Shown piece by piece: positions 44,069 to 54,119 of a DNA stretch of 64,000 bases. The translations under genes were made by a program, and so were the position numbers. The notes beneath the pieces are model-generated. The model did no database searches. It was not told where the DNA came from and saw nothing but the letters and a program-made list of their open reading frames with translations. Position 1 is the stretch's first letter; each line of letters begins with the position of its first letter. This stretch comes from an uncultured Granulosicoccaceae bacterium (lineage in GTDB: Bacteria > Pseudomonadota > Gammaproteobacteria > Granulosicoccales > Granulosicoccaceae), in contig CALLMF010000041.1 in NCBI GenBank assembly GCA_938006335.1, positions 1-64,000 on the forward strand, written 5' to 3'.

Positions 44069-47000
44069 ATGATGAAGTGCTGCCGGTGGCGCAGCGGCGG
44101 GAGGACATCCTGGCGGCCCTGGCGGAGCGGCAGGTGCTGATCGTGTGTGGGGAGACGGGGTCCGGCAAGACGACGCAGCTGCCGCAGATCTGTCTTGCGG
44201 GTGGTCGGGGTGAGGGCGGTGCACTCATCGGGCATACGCAGCCGCGTCGCCTGGCGGCGCGCACAGTGGCGAGTCGCATTGCGAGCGAGATGGGCACTAC
44301 GGTCGGTCAGTCGGTGGGCTTCAAGATTCGCTTTACCGATCAGGTGAGTGATGCCACGCGCATCAAGTTGATGACCGACGGTATCCTGCTGGCCGAGACG
44401 CGCCGCGATCCCTTGTTGAAAGCCTACGACACACTGATCATCGATGAGGCGCACGAGCGTTCGCTCAACATCGATTTCCTGATGGGGTACCTGAAACAGC
44501 TCTTGCCAAGGCGTCCGGACCTGAAGCTGATCATCACCTCAGCCACGATCGATCCGGAACGCTTTTCGGCCCATTTTGATGATGCGCCGATCATCCGAGC
44601 CGAAGGACGCAGCTATCCGGTGGAAGTGCGATACGCGCCTCCCGGTGGTGAGGATTCAAGTGATGTGATGGACGATGACACGCCAGACGCGACGTCTGCC
44701 GCGCTCGTTGATGCCTGTCGCGAGCTTCTGTCCGAGCGTCGCAACGACGTGCTGGTGTTCTTCCCGGGTGAGCGTGAGATCCGAGAGGCCGCGGACCTGC
44801 TCGGCAAGCAGTCGTCACACGACAAGGTGTTTCGTGGCGTAGAGATACTGCCCTTGTTCTCGCGGCTGTCCAATGCCGAGCAGAATCGCATCTTTCAACC
44901 GCACAACGCCCCGCGTATCGTCCTCGCCACCAACGTGGCCGAGACGTCGCTGACGGTGCCGGGTATTCGCAGCGTGGTGGATACGGGCCTTGCCCGCGTG
45001 TCTCGCTATAGCGTACGCAGTCAGATACAGCGACTGCCGGTCGAAAAGATCTCGCAGGCAAGTGCGGATCAACGCAAGGGCCGCTGTGGGCGCGTGGCAC
45101 CAGGGGTGTGCATACGCTTGTACGACGAAGACGACTTTGCATCGCGCGCGGAGTTTACCGAGCCCGAGATCTTGCGTACCAATCTGGCCTCGGTCATCCT
45201 GCAGATGCGTTCGATGTCATTGGGCGCGATCGATTCCTTCCCGTTTGTTGAGGCGCCGCAGCCGCGCTTTATCAATGATGGTTATCGCACCTTGCAGGAA
45301 CTCGCCGCGCTAGACAATGCACGAGAGCTCACGCCCTTGGGTGAGCGTCTGTCGCGTCTGCCCATCGATCCACGATTGGGCCGCATGGTGTTGGCTGCAG
45401 TCGATGAAGGTGCCTTGAATGAAGTGCTGACGATCGTGAGTGCCCTGTCGGTACAGGACCCGCGTGAACGCCCGTTCAACAAGCAGCAGGCAGCCGATGA
45501 GCTGCACGCTGAATTCCATCACGAGCGCTCGGACTTTCTGACCTGGTTGAACCTCTGGAACTTCATCAACGTGCAGAAAGACGCCTTGTCGAATTCGAAG
45601 TTCAGGAAGATGTGCAAGCAACGCTTCCTGGCACCGATGCGCGTGCTCGAATGGATGGACGTGAGGCGGCAGCTCGAACGCCTGGTCAACGAGCTCAAAC
45701 TGAAACAGAACACCACGCCTGCGGACGAGGACAAGGTGCATCGCGCACTGCTGACCGGCCTGCTAGCCAACGTTGCCACCCGTACCGACAAGAAGGACTA
45801 CCTCGGTACGCGCAATAGACACATGGATCTCTTTCCGGGATCGGTGTTGTTCAGAAGGCGAGACAAAGCGCGTAACGGCAAGCCTCAGAAGGCAAACGTG
45901 CGCAGTGAAGTCGAACTCGACAAGTCGGGCGGCCCGAAGTGGATCATGGCATCCGAGATCACCGAGACCAGTCGCGTGTACGCACGGGGCGTTGCTGCGA
46001 TTTCGCCTACGTGGATAGAGTCAGCGGCTGATCACCTGCTGCAGTACAGCTATCGAGACGCACACTGGCAGAAGAAAGCCGGCCGCGTGTCCGCGTTTGC
46101 TCAGGCCACATTGTATGGCTTGATCATCAATGCGAAAAAGCGCGTTGACTACGCGCGCATCAACCCCAAGGAGTCGCGCGAGATTTTCATTCGTGATGCA
46201 TTGGTCGGTGGCTTGATAGCCACGCGTGCAGAGTTTCATCGACACAATCAAGCCATGCTCAATGAGGTCATGGCGCTGGAAGACAAGACACGTCGACGCG
46301 ATATCGTCGTGGATCCCGAGTCCTTGGTTCGCTTCTATGACGCGATCATTCCAGATGACATCAACAACACCGCAGACTTCGAGAGTTGGCGTCGTGAGTT
46401 CGAGGCAAGCGAGCCTCGTGGTCTCTTCTACTCAAAAGAATTGTTGTTTGCAGATGGTGCCGGGGATATCGATGAGCTCGCCTGGCCTGATCAGCTTGAA
46501 ACCGGTGGGCTCGTACTACCATTGACCTATCACTTCGCCCCCGGTGAGCCCGATGACGGGGTGACCCTGGTATGTCCCGTGACCTTGCTTAACCGGGTGT
46601 CGGTCAGCCGTTGCGAGTGGCTGGTGCCCGGCTTGCTCGAAGAGAAGATCTCACTGCTGATCAAGGCCTTGCCCAAACCGCTTCGGCGCAACTTTGTGCC
46701 AGCACCCGACTATGCGCGTGCGTGTTGCGAGAGCTTGCGTGCGGACGATGCGCCACTGCTACCGGCCTTGTCGCGTCAGCTGCTCAAGATGAGCGGGGTG
46801 GAGATCGCCCGCTCGGCCTGGGACGATTCCTCGCTGCCACGTCATCTTCGCATGCGCATTGTCGTCACTGAAGATGACGGTCAGCAGATCGATGAATCGC
46901 GTGACCTTGCGATGCTGCAGGCGCGTTACTCCGATCGTGTGGAGGAATCACTCGTACGCTTTGGTGACGACAGCCTGGAACAGGCGTCGGTGACTGACTG

Positions 47001-47856
47001 GAACTTCGGTGATCTCGCCGAGAGCGTGGAGATCGACAACCGGGGTGTCAGCATGAAGGGCTATCCGGCGCTTGAAGCCAAACCGGATGGCGTGGGCATT
47101 CGCCTGTTTGCGAGCCTTGAGGCCGCCAATGCATCCATGCCGACCGGCGTGCGGGCACTGTACCGTCTGGTGCTGCGTGAAGAGGTGCGCTATCTCACTC
47201 GCAAGTTGCCGGCGATCGATGTGATGGCGCTGCGTTTCACCCCCTTCGGCTCCAAGCAGCAGCTTGTCGATGACATCATCGATGCGGCGATAGATCAGGC
47301 GTTCATGCCGAACGGCCAGCGGCCACGCACCCGCGACGCCTTTGTCACCCCGTTGGAGGCCAATCGCAAGAACCTTGTCGGCATTGCTGGTGCCCTGGCG
47401 GGAGAGGTGTCGCGCATTCTGGAGAGTCACCGTCAGGTGGCTCGGCGTATCGAAGGGCGTATTTCATTGAGCTGGGTGGAAGCCGCTGCCGATATCCGCG
47501 AACAGATCAGTGCCCTGATCTTCGCAGGCTTTGTGACCGAGACGGGGTACGAGCGTCTGCAACGCCTGCCGGTGTACTTCGAGGCGATGAACAAGCGTCT
47601 CGACGCCATTGACCGCGAGCCGGACAAGGACCGCCGGCGTCGGTCGGAGTTCATTCCGGTGTGGGAAGCCTTTCAGCGCTTGCCGGGCCCGAGTGGCGAC
47701 AGCGAGTACGACGGCGAGTACGCGAAGCTCCGCTGGGCGTTCGAGGAGCTGCGAGTGCAACTCTTCGCTCAGGATCTGGGTACCCGAGAGAAAGTGTCGG
47801 TTTCCCGGCTCGAAAATCGTGTGCAGGAGCTGACCAGGCGCGCGCCGAGAGTCTGA
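44038..47856 (+). CDS. hrpA: DEAH-box ATP-dependent RNA helicase HrpA
   Basis: This large helicase (1272 residues) acts in RNA processing and rescue of stalled ribosomes. It has GETGSGKTTQLPQIC (38-52), QPRRLAARTVASRI, the DEAH box in LIIDEAHERS (~135), SAT, and NVAETSLTVPGIRSVVDTG. The ratchet and OB regions and the long HrpA-specific C-terminal DUF3418 region follow. E. coli HrpA has roughly 70-80 extra N-terminal residues, and here homology begins at VLPVAQRREDIL. The ATG at 44038 lies in the right REP end; GTG at 44077 is an alternative start. The shortened N-terminus may reflect the transposition event. Confidence 0.93.
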   Translation: MNQPVGVVRPHDEVLPVAQRREDILAALAERQVLIVCGETGSGKTTQLPQICLAGGRGEGGALIGHTQPRRLAARTVASRIASEMGTTVGQSVGFKIRFTDQVSDATRIKLMTDGILLAETRRDPLLKAYDTLIIDEAHERSLNIDFLMGYLKQLLPRRPDLKLIITSATIDPERFSAHFDDAPIIRAEGRSYPVEVRYAPPGGEDSSDVMDDDTPDATSAALVDACRELLSERRNDVLVFFPGEREIREAADLLGKQSSHDKVFRGVEILPLFSRLSNAEQNRIFQPHNAPRIVLATNVAETSLTVPGIRSVVDTGLARVSRYSVRSQIQRLPVEKISQASADQRKGRCGRVAPGVCIRLYDEDDFASRAEFTEPEILRTNLASVILQMRSMSLGAIDSFPFVEAPQPRFINDGYRTLQELAALDNARELTPLGERLSRLPIDPRLGRMVLAAVDEGALNEVLTIVSALSVQDPRERPFNKQQAADELHAEFHHERSDFLTWLNLWNFINVQKDALSNSKFRKMCKQRFLAPMRVLEWMDVRRQLERLVNELKLKQNTTPADEDKVHRALLTGLLANVATRTDKKDYLGTRNRHMDLFPGSVLFRRRDKARNGKPQKANVRSEVELDKSGGPKWIMASEITETSRVYARGVAAISPTWIESAADHLLQYSYRDAHWQKKAGRVSAFAQATLYGLIINAKKRVDYARINPKESREIFIRDALVGGLIATRAEFHRHNQAMLNEVMALEDKTRRRDIVVDPESLVRFYDAIIPDDINNTADFESWRREFEASEPRGLFYSKELLFADGAGDIDELAWPDQLETGGLVLPLTYHFAPGEPDDGVTLVCPVTLLNRVSVSRCEWLVPGLLEEKISLLIKALPKPLRRNFVPAPDYARACCESLRADDAPLLPALSRQLLKMSGVEIARSAWDDSSLPRHLRMRIVVTEDDGQQIDESRDLAMLQARYSDRVEESLVRFGDDSLEQASVTDWNFGDLAESVEIDNRGVSMKGYPALEAKPDGVGIRLFASLEAANASMPTGVRALYRLVLREEVRYLTRKLPAIDVMALRFTPFGSKQQLVDDIIDAAIDQAFMPNGQRPRTRDAFVTPLEANRKNLVGIAGALAGEVSRILESHRQVARRIEGRISLSWVEAAADIREQISALIFAGFVTETGYERLQRLPVYFEAMNKRLDAIDREPDKDRRRRSEFIPVWEAFQRLPGPSGDSEYDGEYAKLRWAFEELRVQLFAQDLGTREKVSVSRLENRVQELTRRAPRV

Positions 47857-47996
47857 TCCGCGGCGTCACGATGCGCCTGATCGGGTGCTTATGTGCCGCT
47901 ATTCCGTCGCGTCAGGCAGCTTGTGCTTGTAGCCGCCGATTTCCCGACTACGCTTAGTGTTCGACTGGCGGCGTTATCGGGTTGTTGGGGTGGCAA

Positions 47997-48599
47997 ATGA
48001 AAAAAGCACTGGCGGGTGTTCTGATGCTCGCGGGCGCGTCGGGTGCCGGCGCTGCAGGCCTGGATCTCGCGCTCAGCAACGAGACGGCGAATCTCGCCGT
48101 ACTCTTCAATCCTTATCAGTTCCATGCGGGCGGCGGCTCCGAGCTCGTGCTCGGCGGCTTTGTCAACGAGCGGGGTGACAACCTGCTGCATGCCACCTTG
48201 ATGGCACGTGGCAAACGTCAGACCGGGAACTCGGTGTACTCCCTTGGTGCGGGTTTTCGCGCCATCTACGGGGAGCTTGATATCGATGACGAGATCGTGA
48301 TCGAAGGTGCGGACACGGAAACGGTCGGCGCGCTCGGCATTGGCATGCAGGCGGGTGTCCTGTTGGCATCGTCGCGCTACACGCCGGTCGAGCTGATCGG
48401 TGAGGCCTTCCTCGCACCCAGCATCACAAGCTTTACCGATGCGGACCGTTACATGGAGTTTGGTGCGCGCTTGCAGGTCGAGGTGATCCCTCAGGCGCGG
48501 GCCTACCTCGGGTACCGACGCATGTCCTTCGACACCAACGATTACGATGGTCTGCGAATCGACTCCGGGTTTCACTTCGGATTGAACGTCTCGTTCTAG
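47997..48599 (+). CDS. YfaZ-like outer-membrane protein
   Basis: This 200-residue secreted protein has a clear signal peptide (MKKALAGVLMLAGASGAGA, cleavage before AGLDL). Alternating hydrophobic and polar residues and the terminal FGLNVSF point to a small beta-barrel. The segment LDLALSNETANLAVLFNP and the repeated glycine-rich strands resemble the YfaZ family; function is unknown. ATG at 47997 is chosen because it begins the signal peptide. It stands alone between hrpA and mazG. Confidence 0.6.
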   Translation: MKKALAGVLMLAGASGAGAAGLDLALSNETANLAVLFNPYQFHAGGGSELVLGGFVNERGDNLLHATLMARGKRQTGNSVYSLGAGFRAIYGELDIDDEIVIEGADTETVGALGIGMQAGVLLASSRYTPVELIGEAFLAPSITSFTDADRYMEFGARLQVEVIPQARAYLGYRRMSFDTNDYDGLRIDSGFHFGLNVSF

Positions 48600-48657
48600 C
48601 GCAGTCCGACCTTCCGCCCGGCAAGGCCGCCGAGCGAGGCGTCCAGGCGAGTACGCA

Positions 48658-49479
48658 ATGACCACTGAGCGCAGCGCACGAGCCGTTGATGATCTGGTGC
48701 GGATCATGGCGCGGCTGCGCGACCCTGACTCCGGTTGTTCCTGGGACCTGGCGCAGACATTTCAAACGATTGCGCCCTACACGCTGGAAGAGGCCTACGA
48801 GGTCCTCGACGCGATAGAGCGTGAGGATCTTGACGAGCTCAAGGGCGAGCTTGGTGATCTGTTGCTGCAGGTCGTCTTCCACGCGCGTATGGCAGAAGAG
48901 CAGGGTGCCTTTGATCTCGAGGCCGTGGCCCAAGGTATCTGCGACAAGATGACACGCCGTCATCCGCACGTGTTTGGAGATCAGGCCGGGCAGATGGACG
49001 AGCAGGCCCTGAATGCGCACTGGGAGCAGGCCAAGGCAGAGGAGCGTGCCGCCCGGCACGACAACGATGCCACGCCATCCGCGCTCGATGACGTGGCCCG
49101 TGCCTTGCCGGCGCTGCTCCGTGCCGACAAGATCCAGAAGCGCGCATCGCGTGTGGGCTTTGATTGGCCCGACGTCAGCCAGGTGCGCGGCAAGCTCGAC
49201 GAGGAGCTCGGCGAGCTGGATGCGGTGACAGGTGGTGATTCGGATGCGATCGAAGACGAGCTCGGTGATGTGCTCTTCAGCGCGGTCAATCTCGCGCGGC
49301 ATCTTGACGTGGATGCCGAGCAGGCCTTGCGCCGTGCAACCGCTAAGTTCGAGGCCCGGTTTCGGGTTGTCGAGCAGTTGGCAACGTCGCAGTCGCTATC
49401 GCTCGAGCAGCTGGATATCGACGCCCTCGAAGCGTTGTGGCAGGAGTCCAAGCGTCGTACGCGCGGCAAACACGTTTAA
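48658..49479 (+). CDS. mazG: Nucleoside triphosphate pyrophosphohydrolase MazG
   Basis: This enzyme hydrolyses (d)NTPs to monophosphates and pyrophosphate, cleaning damaged nucleotides. It has 273 residues with two tandem MazG modules. The first has LRDPDSGCSWDLAQTFQTIA, EEAYEVLDAI and ELGDLLLQVVFHARMAEE. The second has KLDEELGELDAV and EDELGDVLFSAVNLARHL. The paired ExxE...ExxD metal ligands are present in both. It converges with the DadA-like gene and overlaps it by four bases. Confidence 0.95.
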   Translation: MTTERSARAVDDLVRIMARLRDPDSGCSWDLAQTFQTIAPYTLEEAYEVLDAIEREDLDELKGELGDLLLQVVFHARMAEEQGAFDLEAVAQGICDKMTRRHPHVFGDQAGQMDEQALNAHWEQAKAEERAARHDNDATPSALDDVARALPALLRADKIQKRASRVGFDWPDVSQVRGKLDEELGELDAVTGGDSDAIEDELGDVLFSAVNLARHLDVDAEQALRRATAKFEARFRVVEQLATSQSLSLEQLDIDALEALWQESKRRTRGKHV

Positions 49480-50783
49480 CCGCCGAGCCGTTGGCCAAAC
49501 CAGCTCCCCTCTCGGCTGGCCCGCAGCTTGTGTATCCAGCGTGACGGCCTGAATGGCGTCATGTCCGTGTCGGGCGTCTCGCCGCTGAGTTGCTGCGCGA
49601 CAAGTTTGCCGGACACGGGACCGGTCATCATGCCGATGTGCTGATGGCCGAAGTTCACCCATAGCCGCTCGCTACGTGGCAATGCGCCGATCACCGGTAC
49701 CCCGTCAGGCAGCGTTGGTCGGGCGCCGCGCCACACAGGCTCATCCGTTCTTCCGGCGATGTCAAACGCTTCGAACAAGCGAGGCTCCACTTGTTCAAGC
49801 TGGGAGAGGTTTGATGAGTCATCCCGTGGGGCGAGTTCAACCCCGGTGGTGAGCCGCAAGCCGCCGGTCATCGGTCCGACGATGTACTCACCATCGATGT
49901 CATGTACCGAATGTACCGGGGTGGGACCACCGGCCAGCGCGTAGTGAGCGTGGTAACCGCGCTCAACCGCGAGGGTCACGCGGTATCGGGCGAAGGCGAG
50001 TACATCAGCGCTCCATGGGCCTGCGGCAATCAGCACACGATCGCTCTGATGCGGGTTTCCGTTGAGGGAAATGCTCACACCAGACTCCGATTCGGTGATG
50101 TCACTCACCTCGCCCTGCACCAGCGTGCCTCCATCGGCGACGAATTGCATGGCATGCTCGCGCAGCATCAGTCCGGGGTTGTCGACGACACCGCCGACCA
50201 TCAGCTGATACGCCGAATCGAAGATCGGCCTGAGTGCAGGCTCCTTCTCCTGTAGCTCTTCACGACTCAGCACCCGGATGTCGATGCCCATCTCGCGCAT
50301 CAAGCGCCCGCTGAAACTGTCGAGAGACTTGGCGGCGCGCTCGGGACCTCCGTGCCTGAAGACTTTCAGCCAGCCCGATTCGGTCAGCCTGTGGGCGTTG
50401 CCGGTTCGTTGCATCAGTGCACGATGCTCGTCGAGTGCCTGGCTGGTAAGCGAGTGCAGTGCACGCGAGTTGTGGCGTGCGGGACGTGTCTTGCTGGCTT
50501 GGAGAAACGCCAGTAACCACGGTAGATTGCGTAGCAGGTGCGCCTTCTTGAAGCGAAGCGAGGCGGTATCGTTACGCAAGTAACGCCCGAGTGATGAGTG
50601 CAAGTCCGGGTTGTTGAGCGGGACAAAGGACGCCGGATTGATGACCCCGGCGTTGCCCCATGAAGTCTCCGACGCGGGTTCGCGTCGATCCACGAGGGTG
50701 ACCTGCCAGCCGCGTTGCTGCAGGTGGATGGCGCTGGATATGCCGACGGCGCCTGCGCCGATGATCGTGATGGTGTCTTTCAT
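49476..50783 (-). CDS. DadA-like FAD-dependent D-amino-acid dehydrogenase
   Basis: This 435-residue flavoprotein of the DAO family has an N-terminal dinucleotide motif (IIGAGAVGISSAIHLQQRG) followed by ETSWGNAGVINP, a DadA-type signature. The C-terminal LWVNFGHQHIGMMTGPVSGK closes the FAD site. DadA enzymes oxidise D-amino acids to keto acids at the inner membrane. No racemase (dadX) is adjacent, so substrate range is uncertain; hydroxyproline or other secondary amines are possible. ATG at 50783 (MKDTITI) fits the family start. Confidence 0.88.
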   Translation of the reverse strand: MKDTITIIGAGAVGISSAIHLQQRGWQVTLVDRREPASETSWGNAGVINPASFVPLNNPDLHSSLGRYLRNDTASLRFKKAHLLRNLPWLLAFLQASKTRPARHNSRALHSLTSQALDEHRALMQRTGNAHRLTESGWLKVFRHGGPERAAKSLDSFSGRLMREMGIDIRVLSREELQEKEPALRPIFDSAYQLMVGGVVDNPGLMLREHAMQFVADGGTLVQGEVSDITESESGVSISLNGNPHQSDRVLIAAGPWSADVLAFARYRVTLAVERGYHAHYALAGGPTPVHSVHDIDGEYIVGPMTGGLRLTTGVELAPRDDSSNLSQLEQVEPRLFEAFDIAGRTDEPVWRGARPTLPDGVPVIGALPRSERLWVNFGHQHIGMMTGPVSGKLVAQQLSGETPDTDMTPFRPSRWIHKLRASREGSWFGQRLGG

Positions 50784-50889
50784 GCCGGAACAGACCACTA
50801 GCAGTTCCTGGACACGGTACTACGTTCGATGCCGGGACAGCATGCGATCGGATGCGCGTGCTGCCCTGGCGCCAGCGACGTGGGTGGTA

Positions 50890-52836
50890 TCAGCCCTGTT
50901 CGGCGTCGTCGAGCAAGGGATTGGCGTGCCGATGTGCACTTGCCGTGATTCGCGAGGAGTCGAGCTCGGTCAGCAGAGTGCCGGCAGCGCGCAGCGCGTC
51001 CTCGAGTTTCTCGTCGTGGCTGTAGATATCGTTGCGCGTCTGCAGTACGCCGTTGTTGTCCACCCACGATGTGAAATAGGCGAGATGCGTGGGTATCGGC
51101 GTCTTGAGGATGAGTCGCGTGGTCTTGGTACGGGCCTGTGCGCGGGCGATCTGACGTGCGCTCATGCCATCAGCTTCCATCACCGTCCTGAACAGACCTT
51201 TCGGATCGCTCAAACGAATACACCCGTGGCTGTACGCACGATCAGGCAGTGCGAAGAGACTCTTGGCCTGGGTGTCGTGAAAGTAGATGGCGTACTGATT
51301 CGGCATCATGAACTTCACAGTCCCGAGTGCATTGTTGCTACCGGCGCGTTGACGGATCAGATAGGGAAAGGGTCGCTTGCGCAGTTGTGCAGGCGTTACC
51401 GAGTTGTAGTCAACCTTCGTGTACTTGTCGTCGCGGTAGGCGAGAAAGTCGAAATTGCGCTGGGCCAGATACCCGGGAGTTGCAATCTCCTTGGGAAGCA
51501 GTTCCCGGTGCGCAATTGATTGCGGGACTGACCATGTCGGGTTCAGCTCGATGTAGGTCATCTCGCGCGAGAACGTGGGTGTCGAGTGCTCGACCGCTCC
51601 CACCACGACGACCATGTCCACGATCTGTTCGCCGTTGTCGATCATGCTCAGACGATAGTTCGGCAGGTTCATGAAGAAGTGTCGATCTCCCAGCTCGCGA
51701 GGCATCCAGCGCCAACGCTCCTGGCTCAGCGCGATCTCGGTTATTGCTTCGTCAACAGACGTGTTCATCGCCTCTCGTGTGCGCGCGTCCACGATGCCGG
51801 AGCCGGGTATGCCGTTGCGTTCCTGAAACGCGGCAACGGCGAGTTTCAACGGTGCATCGAACATCGGTGTCAGGATGGTGTCCGGATCAAGCTCACCGGT
51901 CTCGACCATACGACGCTTGATGTACATCACATCGGAGTGGTGATGACCGACCCGCAGCGCTCCGGTCTCCGGTACGTGGGTGCGCTCCTGGCCTCTGGCA
52001 CGCTCTGCCAGCAATGTGTCCATGAGGCTGACCATGCGTCGGTAGTCGGCATTGGACGGCGTGACCGAGCGCAGTGCGCTATTGACGTCCAGCACGCCTT
52101 CTTCGAGCTCGGCGTTCAGCGCATACGTGTCGACCGTTGGTGCATCCCTGTACATGCGGTACTGGGTCTTGCGTGGATCGACCATGCCTTGTCCAAGATG
52201 TTTTGCAACTCGATTGAACGTCGAGTTCAACAAGCGCTCGAGACGCTCACCTTCGGCATCGGCGTCAGCGATGGATTGCTGGTTGTCCATGACGACTACC
52301 GGACCGTCGTTGGTCGTAGGTTCTGCCGCGAGCCGCATCGCTCGCTGCGCGGCTGTCTCGAAGGTGGCAATGGTCGCTGCCTTTTCGCGAGCAGCGATGT
52401 CTTCCTTGAGCATGTCGAGACCGTAGGCCTTCGGCGACAGTCCATGGCGGGCGGAGGTCTCCAGAAATCGCACCAGCTGTCGTGCATTGTCCGACACACC
52501 AGTGCTGCTCAGCCAAGGACCCCAGATCTGCAGTTGTTCTCGCGTGCGGGCGCTGCTGTCCACCTCGAGTTCAACGACCGCCTGTACCTCTTCGTCCAGA
52601 ATGGCGGCATTGACTGACCGTCCGACGGGCACAATGAAGGCCGCTTCTGCATCGGGAGCGGAACGCGTGTAGATCTCCTGCCCGGATAGTGTATCGAGCG
52701 TGTTCCATCCAGCCGAACTCTGTGACCAGCCGGTCGCAGCTACCGTAGCCGAGACCGTCAGTCCAGCAACGGCCGCTGCAATGAGCGTTCGCGAGCTGAT
52801 CCATGCTCGCGTGTTCTTGTTGGATTTATTGATCAT
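50890..52836 (-). CDS. L,D-transpeptidase of the LdtD/YcbB type
   Basis: This large periplasmic enzyme (648 residues) makes 3-3 cross-links in peptidoglycan. The N-terminus is an uncleaved anchor or signal (SSRTLIAAAVAGLTVSATVA). A central PG_binding_1-like module reads RVGHHHSDVMYIKRRMVE and LAVAAFQERNGIPGSG. The YkuD catalytic motif follows (AIYFHDTQAKSLFALPDRAY, then SHGCIRLSDP with the nucleophilic Cys). Size and order match YcbB rather than the small ErfK group. It lies downstream of the DUF1841 gene on the same strand, about 200 bases away. Confidence 0.92.
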   Translation of the reverse strand: MINKSNKNTRAWISSRTLIAAAVAGLTVSATVAATGWSQSSAGWNTLDTLSGQEIYTRSAPDAEAAFIVPVGRSVNAAILDEEVQAVVELEVDSSARTREQLQIWGPWLSSTGVSDNARQLVRFLETSARHGLSPKAYGLDMLKEDIAAREKAATIATFETAAQRAMRLAAEPTTNDGPVVVMDNQQSIADADAEGERLERLLNSTFNRVAKHLGQGMVDPRKTQYRMYRDAPTVDTYALNAELEEGVLDVNSALRSVTPSNADYRRMVSLMDTLLAERARGQERTHVPETGALRVGHHHSDVMYIKRRMVETGELDPDTILTPMFDAPLKLAVAAFQERNGIPGSGIVDARTREAMNTSVDEAITEIALSQERWRWMPRELGDRHFFMNLPNYRLSMIDNGEQIVDMVVVVGAVEHSTPTFSREMTYIELNPTWSVPQSIAHRELLPKEIATPGYLAQRNFDFLAYRDDKYTKVDYNSVTPAQLRKRPFPYLIRQRAGSNNALGTVKFMMPNQYAIYFHDTQAKSLFALPDRAYSHGCIRLSDPKGLFRTVMEADGMSARQIARAQARTKTTRLILKTPIPTHLAYFTSWVDNNGVLQTRNDIYSHDEKLEDALRAAGTLLTELDSSRITASAHRHANPLLDDAEQG

Positions 52837-52850
52837 GCATGGGGGATCGA

Positions 52851-52874
52851 CGCGTCAAAATCATCCTTGACGCG
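52851..52874. promoter_or_regulatory. Inverted repeat upstream of the L,D-transpeptidase gene
   Basis: CGCGTCAA (52851-52858) and TTGACGCG (52867-52874) are a perfect eight-base inverted repeat with an eight-base loop, 14 bases before the transpeptidase start. It lacks a U-run, so an operator or leader hairpin is as likely as a terminator for the Rnf-DUF1841 transcript. Confidence 0.35.
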
Positions 52875-53034
52875 CCGTGTCGTCAAGCCGTGAGCTGGCT
52901 TGCATTCGGTCTGTGCTCTGCGGCACCGACGTGAGCCAGTCCAGCCCGATAACGTGACCGACACCGCTTAAGGTGCTGGCGGAGAAACCGTGGCCCAGTG
53001 CTACCCGCGTCCCGATTCGCCCCGGATCACACCG

Positions 53035-53463
53035 TCAGAGCAGTTGCCGCAAGCGTTCGAGGTAGCTTGCCTCGTCTGGCGCTACGCCCTGGCGCTGTGC
53101 TGTCCACAGCATGTCTCCCAGCAGTGGCAGCATCATGTGCTCGACCGCATGGCCATCGCCGTGTTTGAGCAGTAGCGAGCGGGTGATATCCCGGATGCCA
53201 CGTGGACGGTCAGTGCCCACCTGTTCACGCAGGGCGAGATGCAAACCGAGGTGCAGGAAGGGATTCTCGCTACCGTCTTCTGCGGTGAAGTCCTTGTCGA
53301 GTACGTCTTCGGTACCGGAAATCAGCGCGTGATATTCCGGATGTTCCTCGACCAGTGTGGCCACCTGCTTTTCGAGAGGCTCGAGTGCTTCGCCTGCGCG
53401 CAGCTTGCGAAAGGCTTCTCGAAACATTTCACGGGTACGCGTTCGATCGTCGGTGAACAACAT
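53035..53463 (-). CDS. DUF1841 family protein
   Basis: This small acidic cytoplasmic protein of 142 residues is of unknown function. It begins MLFTDDRTRTREMFREAFRK and contains the conserved HPEYHALISG and NPFLHLGLHLALREQ segments of DUF1841. The start at 53463 is used; the ORF reads open to 54078, but that part is the antisense-frame shadow of rnfE. It follows rnfE by 26 bases. In Pseudomonas a DUF1841 gene follows rnfE and nth; nth is missing here. Confidence 0.85.
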   Translation of the reverse strand: MLFTDDRTRTREMFREAFRKLRAGEALEPLEKQVATLVEEHPEYHALISGTEDVLDKDFTAEDGSENPFLHLGLHLALREQVGTDRPRGIRDITRSLLLKHGDGHAVEHMMLPLLGDMLWTAQRQGVAPDEASYLERLRQLL

Positions 53464-53489
53464 GGGGTTGCAGGATCGGTTGGGTGGCG

Positions 53490-54119
53490 TCAACGCCCAG
53501 GCTTGAGCAGCGCAAGCATCAGGCCCAGCAGTATGAACGCACCGGGGGGGAGGATGGCAAGCACCAGCCCGTGTTCGGCTGCAAAGAGGCTGATTCCCGG
53601 CAAGGCCTCGGTGTGGCCGGTGAGTTTGTCCAGGCCCGCGAATACCGTACCTTGACCCACGATCTCTCGGACAGCGCCCAAGGCAAGCAGTGCCAGCGCG
53701 AAGCCTGCACCCGTGGCAAGCGCATCGATGGTCGCGCGGTCGGGAGTGTGATGACGCGCGAAGGCTTCGGTCCGCGCCAGAATCAGGCAGTTGGTCACGA
53801 TCAACGGCAGAAAGATCCCGAGCGACTCGTGCAGTCGTGGCAGCCAGGCTGCCAGCAGAAGTTCCAGCAAGGTGACCGTGCCCGCAATCACGAGGATCTG
53901 CAAGGGCAGGCGGACCGCTTCCGAAATGTGCTTGCGTAGCAGGGAGACGGCAAGGTTGGCAACCAGCAGGGTGAGCAAGGTGGCAAGCCCCAGTGCTGCC
54001 GCATCTACCACTGAGGTGCTGACTGCCAGCAAGGGGCATAGACCCAGCAATTGCACGAGTGCCGGGTTGCGACGCCACAATCCGTCGACGATCAATGCGT
54101 GAGTATCAATGTCTGTCAC
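53490..54119 (-). CDS. rnfE: Rnf electron transport complex subunit E
   Basis: This 209-residue membrane subunit has about six helices, including LVQLLGLCPLLAVSTS and LPLIVTNCLILARTEAFA, the RnfA/RnfE signature. With RnfA it forms the paired core that carries an intramembrane iron-sulfur centre in this family. Its start overlaps the rnfG stop by four bases. It is the last rnf gene of the operon. Confidence 0.94.
   Translation of the reverse strand: MTDIDTHALIVDGLWRRNPALVQLLGLCPLLAVSTSVVDAAALGLATLLTLLVANLAVSLLRKHISEAVRLPLQILVIAGTVTLLELLLAAWLPRLHESLGIFLPLIVTNCLILARTEAFARHHTPDRATIDALATGAGFALALLALGAVREIVGQGTVFAGLDKLTGHTEALPGISLFAAEHGLVLAILPPGAFILLGLMLALLKPGR

Noticed and set aside
53464..54078. 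Long upstream extension of the DUF1841 reading frame
   Set aside because: It lies wholly across rnfE in another frame, is Arg/Ser/Cys-rich without family character, and DUF1841 homology starts at MLFTDD (53463).
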